Source: Lautropia sp. SCN 69-89 (GTDB taxonomy: Bacteria; Pseudomonadota; Gammaproteobacteria; Burkholderiales; Burkholderiaceae_E). Taken from it: a stretch of DNA of 64,000 bases. The DNA lies in NCBI GenBank assembly GCA_001724855.1, contig MEED01000027.1, positions 1 to 64,000 on the forward strand. Direction: 5' to 3'. Shown in pieces: positions 33,200 to 42,758 of the stretch (the stretch's first letter is position 1; every line of letters begins with the position of its first letter). Made by a program: the position numbers and the translations under genes. The notes below the pieces were generated by a model. It ran no database searches and was not told the DNA's origin. It was given only the letters and a program-made list of their open reading frames with translations.

Positions 33200-34417
33200 A
33201 TGGCGGTCGCACTGCGGATGCCGCGCTGGGGAATGATCATGGAGGAAGGGGTCGTGCTCGCGTGGAGCAAGCGCGAGGGCGACGCGGTTTCCGAAGGCGA
33301 CACGCTTGTCGAGATCGAATCCGAGAAGGTGGTGAACGAAGTCGTCGCACCGACCACCGGGGTGCTGGCGCGCATCGTGGCTCCGGAGGGAACAGCCGCC
33401 GCGCCTGGAACATTGCTCGCGGTGATTCTCGAGCCTGGCGATTCCGACACTGCAGTGCAGGAGCTCGTCGACCGGGAAAAGGAGCACTCCGAGGCGACGC
33501 CGACAGAGTCCGCGACGACCGATGTCGCAGCCGAAGCCCGGCCGAACGTGGAGGCGATGGCGAATGCCACGACCTCGTCGGGCGCCCGACGACTGTCGTC
33601 TCCTGCCGCGCGTCGACTTGCCCGTGAGGCAGGCATCGACTGGCGTGGGCTTCCCGGCAGCGGACCGCGCGCTCGCGTGCAGGCGCGAGACGTTCTTCGG
33701 CACGCGCATTCCGGCAGCCGTCCCGCAGTCGCGACCCCCTCGCTGCCGCACGGCCTGTCGCCGCTGCGCATGGCGATCGCGCGCGCGACAAGCGTGAGCA
33801 TCCAGATACCGCAAGCTGCCCTGTGCCGCGAGATCGACATGAGCGCGCTTCTCGCGCGCCGCGCAGGCACGTCGATGCCGGAAACAGGCAATCCGCCATC
33901 GTTGACCGCTCTCCTCGTTCAACACGTTGCCGCATCCCTGCGCGAAGTGCCCGTCCTGAATTCCCGGCTCGAGGATCAGGGGCACGTGGTTGTGCCGTCG
34001 ATTCACATCGGCGTGGTCGTGTCCACAGCGGGCGGAATCATGGTCCCCGTCATTCGTGACGTCACGAACAAGACTCTGGCGGAAATCGACGCCACGCTGG
34101 GCGACTTCGTGCAACGCGCTCGCGACAGGGCGATCCAGCCCGAGGAACTCGAAGGCGGAACCTTCACGATCTCGAACGCCGGCCCCCTGGGCATCGAGAT
34201 TTTCCAGGCGCTGCTGAATCCTCCCGAAGCCGCGATCCTGGGAATCGGTAAGGTGCGCAAGCGAGCGGTGGTGTGCAACGGTAAGGTCGAGGCGCGACCC
34301 ACGGCGTTTTTCTGCCTGAGCACCGATCACCGGATCGTGGATGCGGAACCGGCCGGGCGCTTCCTGCAGATCCTCGATCGGGCCGTGTCCGGCTCCGAAC
34401 GCCCGCTCGGGACATAG
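33200..34417 (+). CDS. Dihydrolipoamide acyltransferase (E2)
   Basis: This 405-residue protein starts with a lipoyl domain (about 3-78; lipoylated Lys43 in ESEKVV), then an Ala/Thr-rich linker, a peripheral-subunit-binding domain (about 130-170, SSPAARRLAREAGID) and a catalytic domain. The active-site motif reads DHRIVDA rather than DHRxxDG; the histidine and aspartate are kept. No dihydrolipoamide dehydrogenase (E3) is encoded in the window, so it presumably uses the housekeeping E3. ATG 33200 lies 4 bp after the E1 beta stop; the longer upstream frame overlaps that gene. Confidence 0.92.
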   Translation: MAVALRMPRWGMIMEEGVVLAWSKREGDAVSEGDTLVEIESEKVVNEVVAPTTGVLARIVAPEGTAAAPGTLLAVILEPGDSDTAVQELVDREKEHSEATPTESATTDVAAEARPNVEAMANATTSSGARRLSSPAARRLAREAGIDWRGLPGSGPRARVQARDVLRHAHSGSRPAVATPSLPHGLSPLRMAIARATSVSIQIPQAALCREIDMSALLARRAGTSMPETGNPPSLTALLVQHVAASLREVPVLNSRLEDQGHVVVPSIHIGVVVSTAGGIMVPVIRDVTNKTLAEIDATLGDFVQRARDRAIQPEELEGGTFTISNAGPLGIEIFQALLNPPEAAILGIGKVRKRAVVCNGKVEARPTAFFCLSTDHRIVDAEPAGRFLQILDRAVSGSERPLGT

Positions 34418-34425
34418 GCACCGGC

Positions 34426-34980
34426 GTGCGAAACCCCGGCGACCAGACCGTCGTTGTCGTTGCGGGCTTGCCCTATTCCGGAAAGACCTCGATCATCGAA
34501 AGCTTGTTGCGCGAAGTCCCTGGCACGGCCATCTACATCGACGCGGTCTTCCGGGAGTTCGTCGAGGAAAAGGACGTCTGTCTCGAAAACTGGCTCGCAC
34601 ATGGTGATCGACTGGTCGACCGGATCATCGAGCACATCGAATCGACGCAGGCATCCGTCGTCTGCATCGAGATCGGAATCCTGCAGTCGGCTCACCGAAG
34701 GAGGCTCGTGAACTGGATACGGAGCAGCGGTCGAAGCGTCTCGCCCATCTTGCTGGAATGCCGTTCACGTGACGCAGTCGCCCAGCGAATCTCGGCCCGC
34801 ATGGCACTGCTCGCGCGCGAACAGGATAGCCGCCGGATCGCGATCGGCATGGAGGAGCTGGAGGGGCCGATTACTGCGGCATTCCAGGAACCTGACGATG
34901 GCGAAAAATTCCTTCGTGTCGACACCTCTGTCCCCATTGCGGAATCGATCGGCATGATTCGCGCAGCTCTTCTGCGATGA
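34426..34980 (+). CDS. P-loop NTPase/kinase-like protein
   Basis: This 184-residue protein has a Walker A motif GLPYSGKTS (14-22) right after a beta strand, a possible Walker B-like strand VVCIEIGIL, and later arginines in a lid-like region (RISARMALLAREQDSRR). It resembles small nucleoside- or sugar-kinase-like AAA_33/zeta-type P-loop proteins. The start is GTG 34426, 8 bp after the E2 stop. Its place in the operon suggests it phosphorylates a pathway intermediate or acts as an accessory factor, but the sequence does not show which. Confidence 0.7.
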   Translation: MRNPGDQTVVVVAGLPYSGKTSIIESLLREVPGTAIYIDAVFREFVEEKDVCLENWLAHGDRLVDRIIEHIESTQASVVCIEIGILQSAHRRRLVNWIRSSGRSVSPILLECRSRDAVAQRISARMALLAREQDSRRIAIGMEELEGPITAAFQEPDDGEKFLRVDTSVPIAESIGMIRAALLR

Positions 34981-34993
34981 TCCGTCCGCCGCC

Positions 34994-35863
34994 ATGTCCA
35001 CGGAACGGGAACAGGCTGCACAGGTCGCAATGCCCGACGCGAGGACTACGATCGATCCCACAATGACGAAGCGGCAGTCCCGGCTGGAAGCAGTCCTTTC
35101 GGCCGTTATCGCGGACAACTCGACGACGATCAAGGACCTGACGCAACGGTTCGCGGTTTCGGAGATGACGATCCGCCGCGATATCGGAGCGCTCGAGGAA
35201 GCGGGGCTCGTGCGAACCTATCGCGGCGGCGTGATCGTGGCCGCACGGCAGGCACGCTCGGCAGGCGTCGCTTCCTATTCCCTCGCTGTCGCCGAAACGG
35301 AGCACCTCGCGGAGAAACGCGCCATCGCCCGGCTCGCGGCAAAGTTCATCGAGCCGGGAGACGTGATCTTTCTGGATTCAGGCTCGACGGTTGGCTGCAT
35401 CCTGGACTTCGTCGATCCGATGCTCGAGTTGACGGTGTTCTGCTACAGTCTGAACGTCTTCAACATGGCCGCCAGCCGGAAGAACACGCGAATTGTCTTT
35501 GCAGGCGGCATCTACCATCCGGATTCGCAGTGCTGCGACAGTCCCGAGGGCCTTGTTCTGCTGAACAGGAGCCGCAGCGCCAAGGCGTTCATTTCGGCAA
35601 ACGGGCTGCATCTCGAACTCGGTGTCACGACACCGGGTCAGTTCGATATCAGCATCAAGCGCGCGGCGATGGCGAATACCGCGCGCAGCATCCTCGTCGC
35701 AGACAGCTCGAAGTGTGGTCTGGTACGCACGGGCCACTTCGCCGATCTCGATGATTTCGACATCGTTGTCTCCGATGCGGGCTTCCCTGAAGACATGCGT
35801 CAGTTCCTCAGCGAACGGCACATCGAAGTCGCGCTCGCGCTGCCGGTTGCGCGAACGGATTAG
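34994..35863 (+). CDS. DeoR-family transcriptional regulator
   Basis: This 289-residue regulator has a DeoR winged helix at about 27-85 (TTIKDLTQRFAVSEMTIRRD, then GLVRTYRGG) and a C-terminal sugar-phosphate sensor (FLDSGSTVGCI, then VVSDAGFP). Proteins of this class bind phosphorylated sugars or polyols and repress catabolic operons. The true start may be ATG 35063 (just before the HTH) rather than 34994; neither has a clear ribosome site. It is last in the dehydrogenase operon and is the likely regulator of both arms through the palindrome at 31053-31064. Confidence 0.92.
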   Translation: MSTEREQAAQVAMPDARTTIDPTMTKRQSRLEAVLSAVIADNSTTIKDLTQRFAVSEMTIRRDIGALEEAGLVRTYRGGVIVAARQARSAGVASYSLAVAETEHLAEKRAIARLAAKFIEPGDVIFLDSGSTVGCILDFVDPMLELTVFCYSLNVFNMAASRKNTRIVFAGGIYHPDSQCCDSPEGLVLLNRSRSAKAFISANGLHLELGVTTPGQFDISIKRAAMANTARSILVADSSKCGLVRTGHFADLDDFDIVVSDAGFPEDMRQFLSERHIEVALALPVARTD

Positions 35864-36242
35864 GGCTGTTCTCGAAGATCAGGCGGTGCGTGCGCGCGCG
35901 GCGGCCGCGGCCCGGGCGCAGCGACGGTAGGCTGCGGTCGCGGATCACGCGCCGGTAGCGATGGCCGGTGGTGATCACGAAGCCGTCGGGGCCCAGCACC
36001 GCGTAAAGCGACGACGCCTCGACCGCCTTGCGCCAGGTCGGGCGCGGCTCGCGGCGGGCAACCTCGTCGAGCGCGGCGTGGTCGAAGGTGACGATCTCGG
36101 CGCCGCGGTGGTCGTGGTGGCGGCGGCCGTAGCTGAGCAGGCAGGCGAGCGCTTCGAGGTCGATGCCGCGCTGGCGGGCGCGGACGAGGGCGTGGGGCGT
36201 GAGGGGGGCGGGGTCGGCGACGACGCTGGCTGCGAGGGGCAT
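35808..36242 (-). CDS. Small conserved hypothetical protein
   Basis: The 144-residue frame has a family-like core in its first 110 residues: LTPHALVRARQRGIDL, then LLSYGRRHHDHRGAEIVTFD, and VLGPDGFVITTGHRYRRVIRD. Similar small proteins, reminiscent of DUF4258-type toxins, are scattered in proteobacterial genomes without known function. The last ~30 residues are Arg/Pro-rich and overlap the 3' end of the DeoR gene by 56 bp, so the C-terminus may be a natural or degenerate extension. It has no partner gene. Confidence 0.5.
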   Translation of the reverse strand: MPLAASVVADPAPLTPHALVRARQRGIDLEALACLLSYGRRHHDHRGAEIVTFDHAALDEVARREPRPTWRKAVEASSLYAVLGPDGFVITTGHRYRRVIRDRSLPSLRPGRGRRARTHRLIFENSPNPFAQPAARARLRCAVR

Positions 36243-36456
36243 GGGGCGGCTCCGGCGGGTGGGTCAGGCCGGATGATCGGGGGCGTGGGGCTCAGGGGGT
36301 GAGCCTGGGGACGCAGGGAGCTACCGCTCCTCGGCCGCGTTCGCTCGGAGTGGCCTTTCGGGTCGGCCGTTTGCCGGCTTATCGAAAGGGGTTTCGCCAC
36401 CTATCGTGGTCGGAACCGGCCGAGAGGTCGCGGCAGCTTATCCCCGAACTGGTATA

Positions 36457-37008
36457 ATGCGCCTGGACATTCCGACGACCACGGAGAAGCCTCTCGTCTG
36501 GCTCGGCAGCAGCTACCGTGACCTGATGGCAATGCCTGGGCCGGTCCGCCAATTCTTCGGTCATGCGCTCGGTCGCGCGCAGCAGGGAGAGCGGCACGAA
36601 TCGACCAAGGTCCTGCGGGGCTTCGGAGGAGCAGGGATCCTCGAGATCATCAGGGACGATGAGATGCGCCGTATGAAGAAAGAGGTGATCGCCGGCGTCG
36701 AGGTGCTGCACGGTTCGGACAACGTCTTTGCGGATCTCGGCTTGCCGAATGCCGGCAAGCTCAAGGTCAAGTCCGACCTGGTCATCGAGATCACTCGCGC
36801 GATCCGCCGGCTCGGGCTGACGCAGGAGGCCGCAGCTCAGCGCATGGGGCTGACCCAGCCGAAGGTGTCGAGCATCGTGCGCGGCGACCTCGCCAACGTG
36901 TCCGAGCGCAAGCTGATGGAGTGCCTGACTCGTCTCGGCTACGACATCGAGATCGCGGTACGGCCGTCGAAGCGGCGGACTGGGCAGCTGACGGTGGCCG
37001 TTGCCTGA
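36457..37008 (+). CDS. HigB-like toxin remnant fused in frame to HigA-like antitoxin
   Basis: This 183-residue frame joins two genes that are normally separate. Residues about 10-66 are the first half of a phage-derived Gp49/HigB-type toxin (PLVWLGSSYRDL, then ALGRAQQGE and KVLRGFGGAGILEI). The expected second half (TYRAVYTV... and FQKKSKRG) is missing. After IIRDD the frame passes into an XRE antitoxin: SDNVFADLGLP, then LTQEAAAQRMGLTQPKVSSIVRG and GYDIEIAVRP. The toxin lost about 50 residues in an apparently in-frame deletion. ATG 36457 lies within a TATAAT sequence (36453-36458); an upstream in-frame start at 36406 is also open. The antitoxin half may still bind DNA. Confidence 0.75.
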   Translation: MRLDIPTTTEKPLVWLGSSYRDLMAMPGPVRQFFGHALGRAQQGERHESTKVLRGFGGAGILEIIRDDEMRRMKKEVIAGVEVLHGSDNVFADLGLPNAGKLKVKSDLVIEITRAIRRLGLTQEAAAQRMGLTQPKVSSIVRGDLANVSERKLMECLTRLGYDIEIAVRPSKRRTGQLTVAVA

Positions 37009-37014
37009 GGCGCG

Positions 37015-37368
37015 TCAGACGGCGCCGGTTCCCGCATGACGCCCGACGCGCGCGCCGCGTGTCGACCGTCCAGATCGTTTCTCGACCTTCACGAATCGCA
37101 CCTCGACCCGAAAGCCGAGCGCGCTGGCGTAGCGCTGAAGCGTGGCGATCGACGGTGAATGCGCGGCGCTGCCCGATTCGAGCCGGGCGACGGCTGACTG
37201 GGTGGTGCCGATCCGCTCGGCGAGTTGCGCCTGCGTGAGGCCGGCGCTCGCGCGCGCCTTCAAGAGCTCGTCGATGAAGGCGAACTCGTCCGCGAGCCCC
37301 TCGTAATCCTTCCTCACTTCGGGGCGCTTCAGGGCTCGCGCCTTGAAGCGTTTCAGCGCGCTGCTCAC
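37015..37368 (-). CDS. HigA-like XRE antitoxin without adjacent toxin
   Basis: This 117-residue protein has a helical N-terminus typical of HigA (VRKDYEGLADEFAFIDELLKAR) followed by an HTH (GLTQAQLAERIGTTQSAVARLESG, then PSIATLQRYASALG). GTG 37368 is the preferred start: GGGAGG lies 6 nt upstream and the N-terminus then matches relatives. The toxin that should precede it is absent. The palindromic region at 37420-37447 is its likely operator. Confidence 0.82.
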   Translation of the reverse strand: MSSALKRFKARALKRPEVRKDYEGLADEFAFIDELLKARASAGLTQAQLAERIGTTQSAVARLESGSAAHSPSIATLQRYASALGFRVEVRFVKVEKRSGRSTRGARVGRHAGTGAV

Positions 37369-37419
37369 CTTGCGCCTCCCACAACCGACGAACCGCCGTC
37401 GACGATTCCGATCATCCAT

Positions 37420-37447
37420 GCTATCGGACATATAGCGTATTTGCTAT
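37420..37447 (-). promoter_or_regulatory. Repeated ATAGC/GCTAT operator upstream of the HigA-like gene
   Basis: Three alternating half-sites, GCTAT-N7-ATAGC-N6-GCTAT, lie in an AT-rich pocket 52-79 bp upstream of GTG 37368. The right-hand pair (37432-37447) is a perfect ATAGC-N6-GCTAT inverted repeat. This is the arrangement expected for a self-repressing XRE antitoxin. Confidence 0.5.
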
Positions 37448-37579
37448 TTTCTCATGGCATCGGTTTGTCAGAGCCTGCGAGACGCGAGGGGCTCATGGGA
37501 TGAACGTCGGACTGTCGGATCAATCCGATGACTCGGCAGCCCGGCCGATTGATGCCCGGAGAAACCACACGAGCGCTCG

Positions 37580-37870
37580 ATGAAACGCAATCCCCACGTC
37601 GGGTCGACCCTCGACGACTTCCTGCGCGAAGACGGCAGCTACGACGCCGTGCAGGCGATCGCCGTCAAGCGCGTCCTGGCCTTCCAGCTCGAGGAGGGCA
37701 TGAGGAAGGCGCGCCTCACCAAGTCGGAGATGGCGCGACGCATGCGGACGACCCGCGCGCAACTCGACCGCCTGCTCGACCCGGACAATCCATCGACCGC
37801 CTTGCAGACGCTGGTGAAGGCGGTTGGGGCACTCGGGAAGCGGCTGGACATCTCGCTGGTGAAGGGGTGA
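37580..37870 (+). CDS. XRE antitoxin-like protein, solitary
   Basis: This 96-residue protein has the form of small XRE antitoxins with an N-terminal arm (STLDDFLREDGSYDAVQAIAVKRVLAFQLEEGM) and an HTH (LTKSEMARRMRTTRAQLDRLLDP). Family members are usually preceded by a RelE-like toxin gene; here the upstream 100 bp are not recognisable as one. The reading frame is complete. Confidence 0.75.
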   Translation: MKRNPHVGSTLDDFLREDGSYDAVQAIAVKRVLAFQLEEGMRKARLTKSEMARRMRTTRAQLDRLLDPDNPSTALQTLVKAVGALGKRLDISLVKG

Positions 37871-37894
37871 CCGTCGCCCCTTCACCGCTGCGCG

Positions 37895-38046
37895 GCTGCC
37901 GAGTCGCTCGAGGAAGGCATGGCCGAGCCCCTTGACCAGGGCACCGAGGATCTCGACTGGTGAGCTGGAAGGTCGTCTTCGCGAAGCATGCGATGAAGGA
38001 CGCCAGCAAGCTCGCCGCAGCGGGCCTGAAGCCGAAGGCGCAGGGA
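37895..38046 (+). pseudogene. Remnant of a Phd/YefM-Txe (YoeB-like) toxin-antitoxin pair
   Basis: Positions 37895-37963 encode the tail of an antitoxin (ESLEEGMAEPLDQ, ending DLDW and a stop). The GTGA overlap at 37960-37963 then starts a toxin with WKVVFAKHAMKDASKLAAAG. Similarity ends after about 29 codons at 38046, and the frame continues into unrelated DNA opposite the cupin gene. Both genes are cut: the antitoxin lacks its front, the toxin its catalytic back half. Confidence 0.7.
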
Positions 38047-38072
38047 GTGAGGCCGGCGCCCGCGAACCCGCC

Positions 38073-38414
38073 TCAATCGACGATGAACAACGTCGCCCCG
38101 CTCGCCGTCGAAGACCGGTGCGCCTCCGCGCCGTCGGCCACCTGGTAGCTCATCCCCGGCTTGAGCACGAAGCGGCGGCCGTCCTGCAGCAGCGTCTCCA
38201 GTTCGCCGGCCAGGCACAGCAGCACGTGGCCCTTGCTGCACCAGTGATCGGCGCTGTAGCCGGGCGAGTACTCGACCATCCGCACGCGGATCGGGTTGTC
38301 GGCGGGGCCGAAGTGGCGCGTGCGCCAGTGCGCGACGCCGGTTTCGCCCCGGTGCTCAGTGGCTTCGACGGTGGACCAGTCGGTGGTGCCGAACGGGATC
38401 TCATGCATCTTCAT
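38073..38414 (-). CDS. DHCW-motif cupin protein
   Basis: This 113-residue single-domain cupin has the segment ADHWCSKGHVLLCLAGEL followed by LQDGRRFVLKPG, typical of small DHCW-motif cupins. The chemistry is unknown; the His, Cys and His residues may bind a metal. The start ATG 38414 is supported by the family N-terminus. The gene stands among toxin-antitoxin debris and does not look like part of an operon. Confidence 0.82.
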   Translation of the reverse strand: MKMHEIPFGTTDWSTVEATEHRGETGVAHWRTRHFGPADNPIRVRMVEYSPGYSADHWCSKGHVLLCLAGELETLLQDGRRFVLKPGMSYQVADGAEAHRSSTASGATLFIVD

Positions 38415-38438
38415 CGTGCAGGCCTCGTCGACGTTGCG

Positions 38439-38858
38439 CTACGCGCGGAGCGGATTGAGGGCTCGCAGGTCGTCGTAACGCTGGCCTTCGGCGAGGTCTT
38501 CGGACCACAGCAAGGGAGCGCCCGAGCGCTGCGCGGCGGCGACGATGAGGCTGTCCCAATAGCCCAGCTTCCAGCGCGTCTGCACGTCGAATGCCGCCGT
38601 GAGCAGGAGCCGGTCGTTGTCGATCACCTTCCAGGCCAGGTAGTCGCTGACCCGCCGCCACGAGGCGGCGGGATCGAGTCCGCCTTTGCGGATCAGGTTG
38701 ACGTGCAGTTCCTGCAGCACCTGCACGCTGATCGCCGCCCTGCCCGGCTCGCTCCACAGGGGTTCGATGAGCTGGCGCGCGCGGGCGTGGCGCGGGTCCG
38801 GCGAATCGGTGTTGGCGTAGTACAGCAGGTTGGTGTCGACGAACACCTCAACGCTCAT
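38439..38858 (-). CDS. PIN-domain toxin (VapC family)
   Basis: This 139-residue predicted ribonuclease has the PIN acidic residues: VFVDTNLLYY (Asp8), an SVQVLQEL glutamate, and GYWDSLIVAAA with a conserved Asp, then an acidic SEDLAEGQ near the C-terminus. The gene overlaps its antitoxin gene by 11 bp. No lesion is visible, so the module may be functional. Confidence 0.88.
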   Translation of the reverse strand: MSVEVFVDTNLLYYANTDSPDPRHARARQLIEPLWSEPGRAAISVQVLQELHVNLIRKGGLDPAASWRRVSDYLAWKVIDNDRLLLTAAFDVQTRWKLGYWDSLIVAAAQRSGAPLLWSEDLAEGQRYDDLRALNPLRA

Positions 38859-39078
38859 GAGCCTCCTCGCGACCGAGCGGACCCTCCCGAACCGGCACCG
38901 GCTGCTTCATGGCGCGAAGAGCGCGCCGGCGGGCAGGCTCGAAACTGTCCAGTTCGGCGACGGCCCGGGTTACCAGGTTGCCGACCCATGCCGAAACGGA
39001 GGTCTGCTGGTCGACGGCGAGATGCCTGATCCGGCGCAGGGTCTTCTCGTCCAGGCGCAGCGTGATGTTGGTCGTCAT
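38848..39078 (-). CDS. Ribbon-helix-helix antitoxin of the PIN toxin
   Basis: This 76-residue protein has an RHH DNA-binding domain (NITLRLDEKTLRRIRHLAVDQ) and a charged C-terminal tail expected to block the PIN toxin. The ATG at 39078 is preceded by AGGGAA; the in-frame start at 39102 lacks a site. It is translated first and overlaps the toxin gene. Confidence 0.85.
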   Translation of the reverse strand: MTTNITLRLDEKTLRRIRHLAVDQQTSVSAWVGNLVTRAVAELDSFEPARRRALRAMKQPVPVREGPLGREEAHER

Positions 39079-39092
39079 TTCCCTTGCCTCGA

Positions 39093-39311
39093 TCAGGGGC
39101 ACACTTTACGTGCTGCACTGTAAACGTGCAAACCGGCGCCGTTCGTCGCCTTCGCGCGGCCCGAGACCGTCCATGCCCTGCAGGAGTCGCCAGGATCGAG
39201 GTCAGAACGATCCTGGTTCGCCCCACAGCCGCTGCGCCGAGCCGCGCGCGCGTCCTGGTCGAGTCGCTCCCTGATTTCCGGCTCCAGCCGGATCGTCATC
39301 GTCGTGCTCAT
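39093..39311 (-). pseudogene. Second RHH (CopG-like) antitoxin fragment
   Basis: The first ~25 codons encode MTIRLEPEIRERLDQDARAARRS, typical of CopG/RHH antitoxins. The rest of the 72-residue frame shows no family resemblance and ends just before the intact RHH gene. About half of the antitoxin and the whole partner toxin are missing. Confidence 0.6.
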
Positions 39312-39440
39312 CTGAAGGCTCCGCGTCGCTGTGCGTGGTTGTGTACACCCCAGCACATGCATCGGGGGACGATCACAACAGTCTCTGCCGAATCCGGGTT
39401 CCCCACCATTCGACGAAAGGTATAGTTCCCTGGTTGCCCG

Positions 39441-40733
39441 GTGAACGCCGGACCCCGTCCCGTCATGTCCTCGATCCCCCAATCCCAGGCAGCCGACGCA
39501 TCCGCCGCCAGCCGCGCCGACTGGGTGATGCTGCTCGCCCTCACCGGCGGCTTCACGCTGAGCACGGCCTGGCGCACGATCGCGGCGATCATGGCGCCGG
39601 CGCTGCAGCGCGACTTCGCGCTGTCGGCGCAGCAGCTGGGGCTGTTCGCCGGCATCTTCCACTTCGCGTTCGGCGCGCTGCAGCTGCTGATGGGCGTGGG
39701 CATCGACGTGCACGGCGTGCGCCGCACGGTGCTCGCGGCGTTTCCGCTCACCGTCGCCGGCGCGATCCTGTCGGCGCTCACGCACGACTTCTCGCTGCTG
39801 CTGCTCGGGCAGGCGTTGATCGGCATCGGCTGCGCGCCGGCGTTCCTGGTGTGCAGCGTGTTCATCGCGCGGCGCTTTCCGCCCGAGCGCTTCGCATCGG
39901 TCTCGGGCATCGTGCTCGCGCTGGGCGGCGTGGGCATGCTGATGACCGGCACGCCGCTGGCGTGGGTGATCGAGGCGAGCTCATGGCGCGGCGGGTTCGT
40001 CGTGCTGGGCGTGCTGTCGGTGCTGGCGTGGCTGGCGATCTGGTGGCTGGTGCGCGAGGCGGGCGACGGCGTGCACGCGGCCAGCGGCGCGCCGCCCGCG
40101 GTTCGGCGCGAGACGCTCGCCGACGCGCTGCGCGGCTTCGTGGCGCTGTTCGCGATGCCGCACACCTGGGGCATCGTCGCGCTGAGCGCGGTCACCTACG
40201 CGGCGTTCGTCACGCTGCGCGGGCTGTGGCTCGGCCCGATGCTGATCGATCGCTACGGCATGTCGCTGGTGCAGGCGGGCAACGTGGCGATCGTGGTGTC
40301 GCTCGCGTCGATGGTCGCGCTGCCGCTCTGGGGGCGCTTCGATCCGGGCGCGGGCACGAGGCGGCGTCGCCTCGTGCAGTTCACGCTCGGCTGCGCGCTG
40401 CTCTTCGTGCTGCTGGCGCTCGGCGCGGGCCCGGCGGCCGACATCGGGCTGTCGATCGCCTATTCGCTGCTGACCGGATACATCGTCTACCAGTACGCCG
40501 ACGTGCGCGCGGCCTACCCGGCGGCGATGATCGGGCGCGCGCTCGCGCTGTTCACGATGGCGATGTTCCTCGGCGTGGCGCTGATGCAGTGGGCGACCGG
40601 CGCGGTCGCCTCGGCCGCGTCGGGCTGGCACGTGCCGACTTATGCGGTGGTGATGGGCACGATCGCGGCGATGCTGGCCGCGGGGGCGCTGGCGTTCGCG
40701 TGGTTGCCGCAGCCGGGGAGCAGGTCGAGCTAG
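39441..40733 (+). CDS. MFS transporter
   Basis: This 430-residue inner-membrane protein has about twelve hydrophobic helices in two halves. The region between helices 2 and 3 reads GVGIDVHGVRR, the usual MFS loop, and FIARRFPPERFASVSG is typical after helix 4. The substrate cannot be inferred. The start is GTG 39441 or ATG 39465; the latter leaves a normal cytoplasmic leader. It is convergent with the efflux operon, 2 bp between stops. Confidence 0.88.
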   Translation: MNAGPRPVMSSIPQSQAADASAASRADWVMLLALTGGFTLSTAWRTIAAIMAPALQRDFALSAQQLGLFAGIFHFAFGALQLLMGVGIDVHGVRRTVLAAFPLTVAGAILSALTHDFSLLLLGQALIGIGCAPAFLVCSVFIARRFPPERFASVSGIVLALGGVGMLMTGTPLAWVIEASSWRGGFVVLGVLSVLAWLAIWWLVREAGDGVHAASGAPPAVRRETLADALRGFVALFAMPHTWGIVALSAVTYAAFVTLRGLWLGPMLIDRYGMSLVQAGNVAIVVSLASMVALPLWGRFDPGAGTRRRRLVQFTLGCALLFVLLALGAGPAADIGLSIAYSLLTGYIVYQYADVRAAYPAAMIGRALALFTMAMFLGVALMQWATGAVASAASGWHVPTYAVVMGTIAAMLAAGALAFAWLPQPGSRSS

Positions 40734-40735
40734 CG

Positions 40736-42754
<2,019 letters not shown>

Positions 42755-42758
<4 letters not shown>

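Noticed and set aside
31233-34417. Acetoin catabolism operon
   Set aside because: E1/E2 resemble acetoin dehydrogenase, but there is no acoR, acoX or acetoin gene nearby, and the transporter and DeoR regulator point to another substrate.
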